The notes under the pieces are model-generated. The model had not been told where the DNA came from, ran no database searches, and saw only the letters and a program-made list of their open reading frames with translations. Below, in pieces: positions 16,565 through 24,874 of a stretch of DNA of 64,000 nucleotides. Numbering within the stretch: the stretch's first letter is position 1; each line of letters starts with the position of its first letter. The translations under genes and the position numbers were made by a program. Origin of the DNA: Chloroflexota bacterium (lineage in GTDB: Bacteria; Chloroflexota; Anaerolineae; JAAYZQ01). The DNA lies in the NCBI GenBank assembly GCA_018606645.1, contig JAGVRI010000004.1:1-64000 (forward strand), given 5' to 3'.

Positions 16565-17774
16565 ACTTGGTCAACCGCAGGGCGTGGCCCAGGGCCAGCG
16601 GCATCTCGTCCGTAGCCGGAAAGACTCCCAGGCTTCCCCGACCGCACGCCCGCTCGCCGAACTCGGCGATGCCGTCTGCCCGACCGGTGCGGCTCCAGAA
16701 CAGGGTGGGCACCGGATGCCAGGAATGGCTACGGAGAGAAGAAGGGGTGGAGTGATCGCCGGTGACGATCAGGACATCGGGTTGCAGGGCCAGGATAGCC
16801 GGAACGACGACTTGATCCACATGCTCAATGACCGCCATCTTGCGCTCGAAATCCCCATCTTCTCCCGCCGAATCGGTCTTTTTCACATGGAAGAAGAAAT
16901 AGTCGTATTCGTCCCAATGGGCCTGCAACGCTTCGACCTCGGCTTCGACCTCCTCGCCGGCCACGGGGATCACGTCCATTCCGACCAGCCTCGCCACCCC
17001 CCGGTACATAGGGTAGGTGGCAATGGCTGCGGCCCGCAGTCCATACACCTCCGGGAATTTGGGCAAGCCGGGGTCCTTGGCCACCCCCCGCAGGTTCAGC
17101 GAATTGGCCGGGGGATGGTCTTTCAGGATCTGGCGGGCAGCGGCAAGCCAGTCATTAAGCAGGGCTGCCGTCGGTTCCGACGCTTCGTCCCGGGCTCGGG
17201 CCGGCAGGGGTGGGACGCCCAGTTGCTGGGGATCGGTGTCGGAGACGTTGGCGTGAAGCGTCTGCCCGGCCGTGGGGCGCAGTACCAGCACAAACCGGTA
17301 TTCCTTCACCGTCTCGACAAAAGTCTGAACGCCAGGCAGCTCGATCTGGCGCAACAGGGCCACGATCTGGCGATTGAACTCGGTCGAGATACGGCCGGCG
17401 CGTCGGTCAATGATGAGCCCCTGTTCGTCCACCGTACAAAAATTGCCACGGACGGCGATATCCTCTGGCTGGAGGTCAAAGCCGATCCCCAACGCTTCGA
17501 GGACCCCCCGACCGATGTCATAGCGAATGGGATCGTAGCCAAAGAGGGCCAGATGGGCCGGTCCGCTGCCCGGAGTGATGCCCGGTCCGACCGGCACGGC
17601 CAAGCCTAGTTGCGAACGCGCGGCCAGCGCATCCAGATGCGGAGTGTGAGCCGCCTCTAGCTCGGTCTTGCCGTCCAGATCGCGGGGCAAGCCACCCAAC
17701 CCATCCATGACCAGATGCACAATTCTCGTGTGGTTCGGGCTCTGGAGGGATTTGATCAATTCAAAATCCACCAT
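16554..17774 (-). CDS. apgM: 2,3-bisphosphoglycerate-independent phosphoglycerate mutase, archaeal type
   Basis: 406 residues, typical for ApgM and shorter than GpmI. The start has HLVMDGLGGLP (metal-binding Asp), then HTPHLDALAARSQLGLAVPVGPGITPGSGPAHLALFGYDP, in which the Ser near residue 70 is the expected phospho-acceptor. The C-terminal half has FFHVKKTDSAGEDGDFERK and VTGDHSTPSSLRSHS, the usual metal-binding His/Asp motifs. It interconverts 3- and 2-phosphoglycerate in glycolysis and gluconeogenesis. It overlaps galK and so heads the apgM-galK-kinase-regulator operon. Ribosome site GGAGAGG upstream of the ATG. Confidence 0.93.
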   Translation of the reverse strand: MVDFELIKSLQSPNHTRIVHLVMDGLGGLPRDLDGKTELEAAHTPHLDALAARSQLGLAVPVGPGITPGSGPAHLALFGYDPIRYDIGRGVLEALGIGFDLQPEDIAVRGNFCTVDEQGLIIDRRAGRISTEFNRQIVALLRQIELPGVQTFVETVKEYRFVLVLRPTAGQTLHANVSDTDPQQLGVPPLPARARDEASEPTAALLNDWLAAARQILKDHPPANSLNLRGVAKDPGLPKFPEVYGLRAAAIATYPMYRGVARLVGMDVIPVAGEEVEAEVEALQAHWDEYDYFFFHVKKTDSAGEDGDFERKMAVIEHVDQVVVPAILALQPDVLIVTGDHSTPSSLRSHSWHPVPTLFWSRTGRADGIAEFGERACGRGSLGVFPATDEMPLALGHALRLTKYGA

Positions 17775-17844
17775 GGTTCCTCTCCGTAGACTGATGATTC
17801 ACTCCGTATTCAGAGATCGTTGATGCGGCTCAGGCCTTATAAGA

Positions 17845-17894
17845 CACAATGCACAATTCCCGTCCCGCTGCCGGTCTGAGAATTGTGCATTGTG
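17845..17894. repeat. 15-bp perfect inverted repeat, CACAATGCACAATTC arms
   Basis: Arms at 17845-17859 and 17880-17894 are exactly complementary, with a 20-base GC-rich loop. It lies between the end of the ABC ATPase gene and the start of apgM. There is no flanking T-tract. It could be a REP-type palindrome, a transcript-end stabiliser, or an operator for apgM. Confidence 0.7.
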
Positions 17895-17912
17895 CCTGAC
17901 CAACGTAGAGAG

Positions 17913-19013
17913 CTATCGGATTGCCCTTTCGGTGTCTCGATCAAAGAGATGGATGTTGTCCATATTGACGACTACGTCGATCTCTCGACCAACCCGGGCC
18001 CGGGTTCGGGGATCGGTAATGGCGATGAACTGTTTCTTCCCGGTGAGCAAATAGACATAGACCTCCTTGCCCATCAACTCGGTGACGTCCACCGTGGCGG
18101 TGAGCGGTTCGGCTCGGATGCCAGGCGGTGAGAACTCGCGGTCGTGGATATCCTCGGGACGGGCGCCGAAAACGACCTGTTTGCCGACGTACGGTCGAGC
18201 CGCCTGTGCCTTTTCAGGCGGAAGTTTGAGCCGGAACGTGCCGCCGTCTACGTACAAATCGCCGTCTTGCTCCACCACCGTGACATCGAAAAAGTTCATG
18301 GCCGGGCTCCCGATAAAGCCGGCGACGAACACGTTGTCGGGCCGCTCGTAAAGGTTCTGGGGAGTGTCCACCTGCTGCACGATCCCGTCCTTCAGCACAC
18401 AGATCCGGGTGCCCATGGTCATCGCCTCGGTCTGGTCGTGGGTGACGTAGATAAAGGTGGTCTCCAGGCGCTGATGCAATTTGGAGATCTCGGCCCGGGT
18501 CTGAACCCGAAGTTTGGCATCCAGGTTAGAGAGGGGCTCGTCCATCAAGAACACGGCTGGCTCGCGGACGATGGCCCGGCCCAGGGCGACACGCTGTCGT
18601 TGCCCACCGGAAAGCTGCTTGGGCTTCCGGTCCAGCAGATTCTCGATGCCCAGGATGGCTGCCGCTTCCTTCACCCGTCGGTCAATCTCGGCCTTGGGCG
18701 TTTTGCGCAGCCGGAGGCCAAAGGCCATGTTGTCATAGACCGACATGTGAGGATAGAGGGCATAACTCTGGAACACCATGGCGATATTCCGATCCTTGGG
18801 CGGCACGTCGTTCACCAGGCGGTCCCCGATATAGATCTTGCCCTCGGTGATCTCCTCCAGGCCGGCCAGCAGCCGGAGGCTGGTGGACTTGCCACAGCCA
18901 GACGGCCCAACAAAGACCAGGAACTCTTTGTCTTCGATAAAGATGTCCAGGTCCTGGACGGCAATCACATCGCCGAATCGCTTCCACACATGTTCATAGG
19001 TGATACTTGCCAT
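17913..19013 (-). CDS. Sugar ABC transporter ATP-binding protein (UgpC/MsmK/MalK type)
   Basis: 366 residues. Walker A GPSGCGKS, the Q-loop FQSYALYPHM, signature LSGGQRQRVALGRA and Walker B FLMDEP, then the switch histidine THDQTEAM in the first 235 residues. The C-terminal TOBE/OB region (about 240-366) includes GARPEDIH, typical of the MalK-like family that powers carbohydrate uptake. It stands alone here without permeases or a binding protein, so it probably serves several transporters encoded elsewhere. It has an unusually long 5' leader of about 300 bases. Confidence 0.9.
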   Translation of the reverse strand: MASITYEHVWKRFGDVIAVQDLDIFIEDKEFLVFVGPSGCGKSTSLRLLAGLEEITEGKIYIGDRLVNDVPPKDRNIAMVFQSYALYPHMSVYDNMAFGLRLRKTPKAEIDRRVKEAAAILGIENLLDRKPKQLSGGQRQRVALGRAIVREPAVFLMDEPLSNLDAKLRVQTRAEISKLHQRLETTFIYVTHDQTEAMTMGTRICVLKDGIVQQVDTPQNLYERPDNVFVAGFIGSPAMNFFDVTVVEQDGDLYVDGGTFRLKLPPEKAQAARPYVGKQVVFGARPEDIHDREFSPPGIRAEPLTATVDVTELMGKEVYVYLLTGKKQFIAITDPRTRARVGREIDVVVNMDNIHLFDRDTERAIR

Positions 19014-19068
19014 CGGTTGCTTTTTCTCCTTGGTAAGTATTCGAAACGGTGGAGACAGAACTCTTCGG

Positions 19069-19209
19069 TCACGCCTTCCTCATCGGACGCTGAGACACCA
19101 TCAGGTCCGGGCGTGGGCTCCAGGCCAAAACCGCTCTCCAGCGTTTCGGGTAAAGGAAGAAGATGGGCAGCTCTTTCAGCAGATCATCGGCCTGAGCTGC
19201 ATCGGCCAC
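19069..19209 (-). CDS. Possible 46-aa small ORF in the ABC ATPase leader
   Basis: A GTG-started frame (product begins MADAAQADDLLKELPIFF and ends RPMRKA) lies inside the roughly 300-base leader of the ABC ATPase mRNA. Its amino acid make-up is protein-like, but the strong AAGGAGGTGAGGAG ribosome site sits too far upstream (about 14-20 bases). That site is better placed for an overlapping 10-codon frame beginning ATGTGC. Either could be a leader peptide; neither is proven. Confidence 0.25.
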   Translation of the reverse strand: MADAAQADDLLKELPIFFLYPKRWRAVLAWSPRPDLMVSQRPMRKA

Positions 19210-19327
19210 TGCACATTTCCGATCTCCTCACCTCCTTATCGGTCGGCCTCCGCAAGTCCATTCCATTTCGGCCCCCCGGACTTGCGTTCCGACCATGGCT
19301 CTCAAAGGGGGCCTCCCACCCAAATTC

Positions 19328-19356
19328 ATTATACCCCAATTCTTCAATGTATGCAA
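19328..19356 (-). promoter_or_regulatory. Promoter upstream of the ABC ATPase gene
   Basis: Minus strand TTGCAT (19351-19356), 17 bases, perfect TATAAT (19328-19333). The predicted start near 19321 leaves a leader of about 308 bases. Between this promoter and the opposing one at 19539 I see no other feature. Confidence 0.75.
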
Positions 19357-19538
19357 ACTGGTGGTAGTGTATCTTTTTCGGATTTTGCTGAGATACTCGG
19401 CCTGCTAGGGTCCCTTGGCAGGACAGTACATCTCGAAATCTCGCAGGCGAAAGCCCTCCGGCCCGCTGCTGTTCACCTGCCGCACATAAAATCATCATCA
19501 AAGTCCCAAATGGATACACTCCCGTGCGCGGGCGGTGC

Positions 19539-19567
19539 TTGCTCGCTCTCCCCTCTTGTGATACAAT
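19539..19567 (+). promoter_or_regulatory. Promoter for the antiporter-like operon
   Basis: TTGCTC (19539-19544), 17 bases, TACAAT (19562-19567), about 65 bases before the ATG at 19632. Confidence 0.65.
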
Positions 19568-19631
19568 GCTGTACCATGCTGGTTGCCGGCAAGTTATGGT
19601 TCAAGAGGACCACCGACAAGGTGCAATAACG

Positions 19632-21398
19632 ATGCTTAATCTCAGTTCACCGCTCTGGCCGGCGATCCTCTGGCCGTTCGCCGGAGCAATCGCCCTGGTC
19701 GCCACGGGACGTCTGTGGCCAGGTTGGCTTCGGCGCCTGACGGCGCTCGCCGTGAGCCTGGCCTCGTTCCTCCATCTCTGGTCGCTCAGGAGTAGCATCG
19801 GCGATAGGACAGAGATATTCTGGGAACCGCTGAATTTCTTTCGAACCGGTCTTCTCTGGCGGGTGGATGGTCTATCGCTGCTGATCGGACTGACTTTGGC
19901 GGCGCTGGTGGCGATGGCGGTTCTTGTCGAGCGGGGTTCGGAATCCGGATCGGCCGCGTGGTCAGGGCTCCTCCTGGCTGCACTGGCGGGCGCTCTTGCG
20001 ACAGAGACGGGTGCCAACCTGTTAACCTTGGCTCTCGGTAGCGGTTGGATCGACCTGGTCTTGATCGTCATGGCCCTGGCCATCGGGGACGACACGGGTC
20101 GCGTCCTGTGGCGGGTCGCCGTGCCGGGGGTGGTGTCCACGCTGGTCCTGATCGCTGGCGCGGTGCAGATGAGTGCGCAGGTGGGCACGGTCTCTCTGGC
20201 AGCCCAGAACATCCCCGTGCAGATGGTAGCCTGGCTCAGCGTGGCGGGGATGCTCCGACTCATGGTGTTTCCGATTCACCCACGCGGGGTCCATCACCCC
20301 GAGACGACCGTCCCCTCCGCCCTGGCCATCGGCGTGGGCGGCTATCTTCTGGCCCGCGCCCAGGCCATCGGCCCCGGACTGGGCGGATATTCAGGGATGC
20401 TGAAGGTGGGGATCATGGCCCTCCTGGCGGGAGGGATACTGGCCTGGACCGGTCTGGCTGGTTCGGCCAGGCGCCCGGATCAGGCCCAGGATGAGCAGAT
20501 TGCCGCAGAGGAGAATAAAGGAAGCCAGGCCTTTCTCTTGGGCGTCGTGGTTCACCAGACCGGCTGGATCCTGATCGTTGTCTCTCTCCTGAAGGGTGGG
20601 GTGGCCTGGGTGGTGAGCGCGGTGGTGCTCGCTCTGGCGGTGCTGACCCTCTGGGAGGGGAGGTGGCAGGTCAGGGAACCGGCTCCTTGGCTGTCCTGGG
20701 GGACCGGCATCTCCCGGATGGTTCACCGCTGGTGGGATCGGGTTGCTTCGGGTATCGCACCGGGTTTTGTAGAGACATGGCAGCGAGCCCGATCGTGGCT
20801 GCGGGGAGGGGCATGGTGGTTGCCAGCCGTGGCGCTCGCCTCGATGGCCGGATTTCCGTTGACCGCCGGCGCGCTGGGCCGCTGGTCAGCGTATGGCGCT
20901 CTGCTGAGGGAGGGCAACGCCAGGACATTGCTCGTCGTCTTGGTGGCAGATACTCTTCTGGTAGCCGGGCTAGGGTTGGCTTTCCGACGATTCCTTCAGC
21001 GGGCGGACCAGTCGGTCCGTGCGTCGTTCGTCATCGCCGGATTTGTTTTCGATATCCTGTTGGTGATCATTGGAATTGCGTCCGGTTCGTTGAGCAAGCG
21101 ATTGTCCATCGAGCCGGTTCCGGGGCCGGGGGTCTCGGTGTGGGGGTTGGGGTTAGTGTACGGGCTGCCCTGGTTGGTTGGGGGCTGGTTGGCCTATGCC
21201 GGCCGCCGCTGGAAACGGATTCTGGCCCACGGGCAACGGATCGTCGGGCTGGATTGGCTGTTTGAGGGAGCGAGCTGGCTTGGCCGGCAAGTGGTTCACG
21301 GCCTGCATTGGCTGAGTCAGGTGGGGGAGGGAGAAGGTTGGTTGGGCTGGGCGCTCATCTTTTTGAGCTTGGGTGCCATCCTGTTCCTGGCCCGCTGA
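19632..21398 (+). CDS. Antiporter-like (NuoL/M-related) membrane subunit, divergent
   Basis: 588 residues with about 14 hydrophobic segments. The overall pattern and the FPIHPRG region (about 213-219) correspond to the PFHxW region of complex I/Mrp antiporter subunits, but conservation is low. At the TM7 lysine position there is an arginine (Arg209 in GMLRLMVFPIHP). At the TM8 lysine position the sequence reads ALAIGVGGYLL, with no charge. The TM5 glutamate is not seen. It heads a set of three membrane genes followed by mvaA. A role in a membrane ion-translocating complex is an inference; no catalytic NADH or hydrogenase subunits are nearby. The ATG at 19632 follows AAGGTG. Confidence 0.65.
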   Translation: MLNLSSPLWPAILWPFAGAIALVATGRLWPGWLRRLTALAVSLASFLHLWSLRSSIGDRTEIFWEPLNFFRTGLLWRVDGLSLLIGLTLAALVAMAVLVERGSESGSAAWSGLLLAALAGALATETGANLLTLALGSGWIDLVLIVMALAIGDDTGRVLWRVAVPGVVSTLVLIAGAVQMSAQVGTVSLAAQNIPVQMVAWLSVAGMLRLMVFPIHPRGVHHPETTVPSALAIGVGGYLLARAQAIGPGLGGYSGMLKVGIMALLAGGILAWTGLAGSARRPDQAQDEQIAAEENKGSQAFLLGVVVHQTGWILIVVSLLKGGVAWVVSAVVLALAVLTLWEGRWQVREPAPWLSWGTGISRMVHRWWDRVASGIAPGFVETWQRARSWLRGGAWWLPAVALASMAGFPLTAGALGRWSAYGALLREGNARTLLVVLVADTLLVAGLGLAFRRFLQRADQSVRASFVIAGFVFDILLVIIGIASGSLSKRLSIEPVPGPGVSVWGLGLVYGLPWLVGGWLAYAGRRWKRILAHGQRIVGLDWLFEGASWLGRQVVHGLHWLSQVGEGEGWLGWALIFLSLGAILFLAR

Positions 21399-21430
21399 TC
21401 CTCCGCGAATCAACAATCTGAGATCTCGAT

Positions 21431-22108
21431 ATGCAAAATCTTGCCAGCGTTCTCAATTTGCTTGCTGGTGCGCCGACACTGTTCGGCGTGTTGTTGGCTT
21501 CGGGAACCATTTTCCTCACTTCTGATTGGCGGCTGTCGCTCACGGCGCTGTTGGTTCAATATGTGTGCATCGGACTGCTGCTCACCCGGTCGATCCAGGG
21601 CGAGATTGCCATTCTCAAAGCCTTGACCGGAGTCCTGGCCGTGTTGATCCTGTACATCACGGTTCGGCGGGTGCAGGAGGAACGGGGGTTTTTGCCAGAA
21701 CAAGCGGAATTCCCCGCTGCTGTGCGATGGGGTGTTGCCGACCCACATGGTTCCCTGGGTCTTGTTCTGCGTCTGCTGGCCTCTGTGCTGGTGGTACTGG
21801 CCCTGGTTCAGGGATTCAAGAGCGTTCATTTTCCCCGGGTGCCTGCTCATTTTGTCTTCGCTGCGCTGTGGATGGGGGGATTCGGGGGACTGGGACTGGT
21901 GCTCAGCGGCGATCCGCTTCGGGTGGCCACGGCCATCCTGACGATTCTGGCCGGGTTTGACCTGCTGTATGCCCCTCTGGAGCCCAGCCTGGCCCTGGTG
22001 GGCCTGTGGAGCGCCATGACCTTGGGCGCAGCCCTTGCCTTCTCCTATCTGATTGTGGTGGATAGTGGAAGCGGAAGCCGGTCCGCGCCGGGTGAGGAAG
22101 GAGACTGA
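21431..22108 (+). CDS. Small membrane subunit of the antiporter-like module (HyfE/NuoK-like)
   Basis: 225 residues with about seven hydrophobic segments, starting MQNLASVLNLLAGAPTLFGVLLASG. Size and placement between two antiporter-like genes match the HyfE-type membrane subunits of hydrogenase-related complexes, which contain NuoK-like helices. The sequence match is weak and rests mostly on context. The C-terminus is hydrophilic (SGSGSRSAPGEEGD). It starts 32 bases after the first subunit and its stop is 2 bases before the GTG of the third. Confidence 0.55.
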   Translation: MQNLASVLNLLAGAPTLFGVLLASGTIFLTSDWRLSLTALLVQYVCIGLLLTRSIQGEIAILKALTGVLAVLILYITVRRVQEERGFLPEQAEFPAAVRWGVADPHGSLGLVLRLLASVLVVLALVQGFKSVHFPRVPAHFVFAALWMGGFGGLGLVLSGDPLRVATAILTILAGFDLLYAPLEPSLALVGLWSAMTLGAALAFSYLIVVDSGSGSRSAPGEEGD

Positions 22109-22110
22109 TC

Positions 22111-23574
22111 GTGACCCCGCTCCCAGGTGCTGCCCTTCTGGTCGGATTGCCATTGCTGGCAGCCGGTGTCACCTATCTGGTGCGCCGATTTTCCTTCGTG
22201 GCGGCCCTGCTTTCGATGGGGACGACCGGCATGTTGGCTCTTCTCTGTCTATACTTGCCGCTCGATCGTTCCGCTTATGTCTTGGGTCGGGAGATCGCCT
22301 TTGGGCGGCCGGTCGTGGTGGCCGGCCGGATGCTCGCTCTCACGGCGGCGGGGCAGACGTGGCTGGCCTTTGTGTTTATCCTGAGCACCGTCCTCTATCT
22401 GTGCGCCTGGCGGATCTCGCCCGGGCGATCCTTCTTCCCTTTTAGCCTGGCTATGCTGAGCCTGTACGCGCTCACCGTCCTGGTCCCGACCTTTTCCTGG
22501 GCAGTTCTCCTCCTGACCATCAGCGCGGCGTTGATGGTATTGATCCTGCAGGCCGGGCAGGCTGGCTCGATCCGCGGAGCGCAACGGTATCTGGTGATTG
22601 CCCTGCTGGCCGTGCCCTTTCTCCTGGCTGCCGCCTGGTTCCGGGATCAGACGGCCTTCTACCCTGAAAATGAGGACCTGGTCCGGTGTGCCCTTCTGGC
22701 AGCGGGCGTGGGGTTTGGGCTGTGGTTGGCCTCGTTTCCATTTAGCACCTGGATACCGGCCATGACGGCCGAGGCGCCGCCGGTGGTTGCCGCATTCGCT
22801 CTGACGGTGGGGCAGACGATGGTTCTCTTTGTCGGGCTCAGCTTTTGGCGCGATCTGCCGTCTGCGAGCGAAGCCTCGGTTTTGAGTGTGATCCGGCTGG
22901 CCGGGCTGGTGATGGGTTGTGCGGGAGGGGTGATGGCGGCAGTGCAGCATGATGTTGGACGTCTGATGGGCTATGCGGCGCTGAGCGATTTGGGATACCT
23001 CCTGATGGCGTTGGGCCTGGGGGGCAGTCAGGGAGCGACCTTGGCGCTTCTCCACGGGGTCAACCGCGCCGTGGCCCTCACCCTGTTTGCTGCCGCGCTC
23101 TCTATCGTGCGTCAGCGGGCGGCCACCGATCAATTCTCCAAATTGCACGGTGTGGGACGTCGCTTGCCCATCGCCACGGTGGGATTGATGCTGGGCGGAA
23201 TGGCTCTGGCCGGGTTTCCGGGCACGGCTGGCTTCCCTACCCATTGGGCCATCAGTCGCGCCACCTGGAACTGGGTCCAGGTCCTTTCTCCTTTTGCCCA
23301 GGCTGGTGGATCGGGAGAGGGGCTGGCAACGGGCCAGGAGTGGATGTGGTGGTTCACAGGGTTCGCTTTGGCAGCTTCGTCGGCCGGAATCATCATCGGG
23401 ATGCTCCGAGGTCTGAGTGCCATGATGGGGAGCGCCCCGGCCCAGGATAAGAGACGTCAACCGATCGCTGCCTCGCTGATCGTCCTGGCGTTGGTTGCTT
23501 TGACCATCACCTTGGGGTTATATCCGCAGTGGTTCCTGGAACCGGTCCAGAAGGCGGCCCAGATTCTGTTTTAA
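22111..23574 (+). CDS. Proton-conducting transporter-like subunit (NuoN/HyfB-related), channel charges missing
   Basis: 487 residues with about 13-14 hydrophobic segments. The family core is clear: SFPFSTWIPAMTAEAPPVVAAF (208-229) and AVQHDVGRLMGYAALSDLGYLLMALGLGG correspond to PFHxWxPD...AP and the conserved HD/KR...AYSSI-GY blocks of NuoN/L/M. However, the TM7 lysine before PFH is replaced (GFGLWLASFPF, Leu204/Trp205). The PFH histidine is Ser212, the TM8 lysine aligns with Gln235, and the TM5 glutamate region (SWAVLLLTISAALMVLILQ) has no acid. GTG start with GAGGAAGGAG upstream, 2 bases after the previous stop. Family is confident; ion transport activity is doubtful. Confidence 0.75.
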   Translation: MTPLPGAALLVGLPLLAAGVTYLVRRFSFVAALLSMGTTGMLALLCLYLPLDRSAYVLGREIAFGRPVVVAGRMLALTAAGQTWLAFVFILSTVLYLCAWRISPGRSFFPFSLAMLSLYALTVLVPTFSWAVLLLTISAALMVLILQAGQAGSIRGAQRYLVIALLAVPFLLAAAWFRDQTAFYPENEDLVRCALLAAGVGFGLWLASFPFSTWIPAMTAEAPPVVAAFALTVGQTMVLFVGLSFWRDLPSASEASVLSVIRLAGLVMGCAGGVMAAVQHDVGRLMGYAALSDLGYLLMALGLGGSQGATLALLHGVNRAVALTLFAAALSIVRQRAATDQFSKLHGVGRRLPIATVGLMLGGMALAGFPGTAGFPTHWAISRATWNWVQVLSPFAQAGGSGEGLATGQEWMWWFTGFALAASSAGIIIGMLRGLSAMMGSAPAQDKRRQPIAASLIVLALVALTITLGLYPQWFLEPVQKAAQILF

Positions 23575-23587
23575 TGAGGTGAGGGGA

Positions 23588-24874
23588 ATGAGCAAGAGCT
23601 CGCGATTGCCCGGATTCTATGATTTGAGCACAGAGGCCCGGGTGGCGCAGGTAGTGGAATGGGCCGGGCTGGATGAGACGGAGCGCGCCATGCTGGCCGG
23701 GCCGGGGTTGACGGTGGACCGCGCCGAGCAGATGATCGAAAATGTGGTCGGCACCCATGCCCTGCCGCTGGGGATAGCCGTCAATTTCCTGATCAACGGT
23801 CGGGATTACCTGATCCCGATGGCTATTGAGGAGCCATCGGTCGTGGCTGCGGCCAGCTTCATGGCCAGAATTGTACGGGATGCGGGAGGGTTTGAGGCCA
23901 GTTCCACCGATCCGGTGATGATCGGTCAGATCCAGGTCCTGGATATGCCGGACCTCTGGGCAGCCCGGTTCAACTTGCTGCGTCACAAGCAGCGGCTTCT
24001 GGACCTGGCCAATCAAGCCCACCCGGTGTCGGTTTCCCTCCAGGGAGGGGCGCGGGATATTGAGGTCCGCGTCTTTTCCGAAACGCCGGTCGGACCGATG
24101 TTGGTGGTCCATCTCCTCTTTGACACGCGGGACGCTATGGGTGCGAACGCGATCAATACCGCCGCCGAAGCCCTGGCCCCGGTGGTGGAGGAGATCAGCG
24201 GCGGTCGGGTGCACCTGCGAATCCTTTCGAATCTGGCCGACCGGCGTCTGGCACGCGCCAAGTGTGTGATCCCGCCCCGGTTGCTGGCGTTTGGCGAGTA
24301 CAGCGGGGAGCAGGTGGTACGCGGCATCGTCGAGGCCGGCGCGTTTGCCGCCCTGGACCCCTATCGGGCGGCCACGCACAACAAGGGGATCATGAACGGC
24401 ATTGATGCGGTGGCGCTGGCGTGTGGCCAGGATTGGCGGGCCATCGAGGCCGGAGCTCACGCCTATGCCGCTCGTGACGGGCGCTACACGGCGCTATCTA
24501 CCTGGACCCAGGACCGAGACGGCAATCTGGTAGGCACTCTGGAACTGCCATTGGCGGTGGGGACGGTCGGCGGGGCGACGCGGGTCCATCCGGGCGCCCA
24601 GGTGGCGCTCAAGATCCTGGGGGTGCAGACCGCGCGGGAGCTGGCCGAGGTGATGGCTGCCGTCGGCCTGGCGCAGAACCTGGGCGCTCTGCGGGCGCTG
24701 TCGACGGAAGGCATCCAGCGCGGGCACATGACCCTCCACGCCCGGCAGGTGGCTCTGGCTGCCGGAGCTACGGGAGAACAGGTGGCGGTGGTGGTCGCCC
24801 GACTGGTGGCCGAAGGCAAGATCCGCCTAGACCGGGCCCGGGAAATCCTGGCCGAGATCACAGCCAAGGGTTAA
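23588..24874 (+). CDS. mvaA: Hydroxymethylglutaryl-CoA reductase, class II
   Basis: 428 residues, the size of bacterial class II enzymes. Catalytic motifs: AIEEPSVVAAAS (glutamate near 81-82), DTRDAMGANAINT (CoA/dinucleotide region), THNKGIMNGIDAVALA (lysine and aspartate) and GIQRGHMTLHARQVA (histidine). It converts HMG-CoA and mevalonate, either for isoprenoid synthesis or mevalonate breakdown. Class II enzymes often use NADH. The start at 23588 has GAGGTGAGGGGA directly upstream. It follows the antiporter-like module by 13 bases, so they are probably one operon. The stop overlaps the convergent rsmA stop by 4 bases. Confidence 0.93.
   Translation: MSKSSRLPGFYDLSTEARVAQVVEWAGLDETERAMLAGPGLTVDRAEQMIENVVGTHALPLGIAVNFLINGRDYLIPMAIEEPSVVAAASFMARIVRDAGGFEASSTDPVMIGQIQVLDMPDLWAARFNLLRHKQRLLDLANQAHPVSVSLQGGARDIEVRVFSETPVGPMLVVHLLFDTRDAMGANAINTAAEALAPVVEEISGGRVHLRILSNLADRRLARAKCVIPPRLLAFGEYSGEQVVRGIVEAGAFAALDPYRAATHNKGIMNGIDAVALACGQDWRAIEAGAHAYAARDGRYTALSTWTQDRDGNLVGTLELPLAVGTVGGATRVHPGAQVALKILGVQTARELAEVMAAVGLAQNLGALRALSTEGIQRGHMTLHARQVALAAGATGEQVAVVVARLVAEGKIRLDRAREILAEITAKG

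Noticed and set aside
16446-17609. 387-codon plus-strand frame opposite apgM
   Set aside because: Antisense shadow; apgM motifs are unambiguous on the minus strand.
19184-19519. 111-codon minus-strand frame upstream of the ABC ATPase
   Set aside because: It spans the promoter at 19328-19356 and has no family resemblance.
22249-23460. 403-codon minus-strand frame inside the antiporter-like gene
   Set aside because: Gln/His/Arg-rich antisense shadow of a hydrophobic membrane protein.
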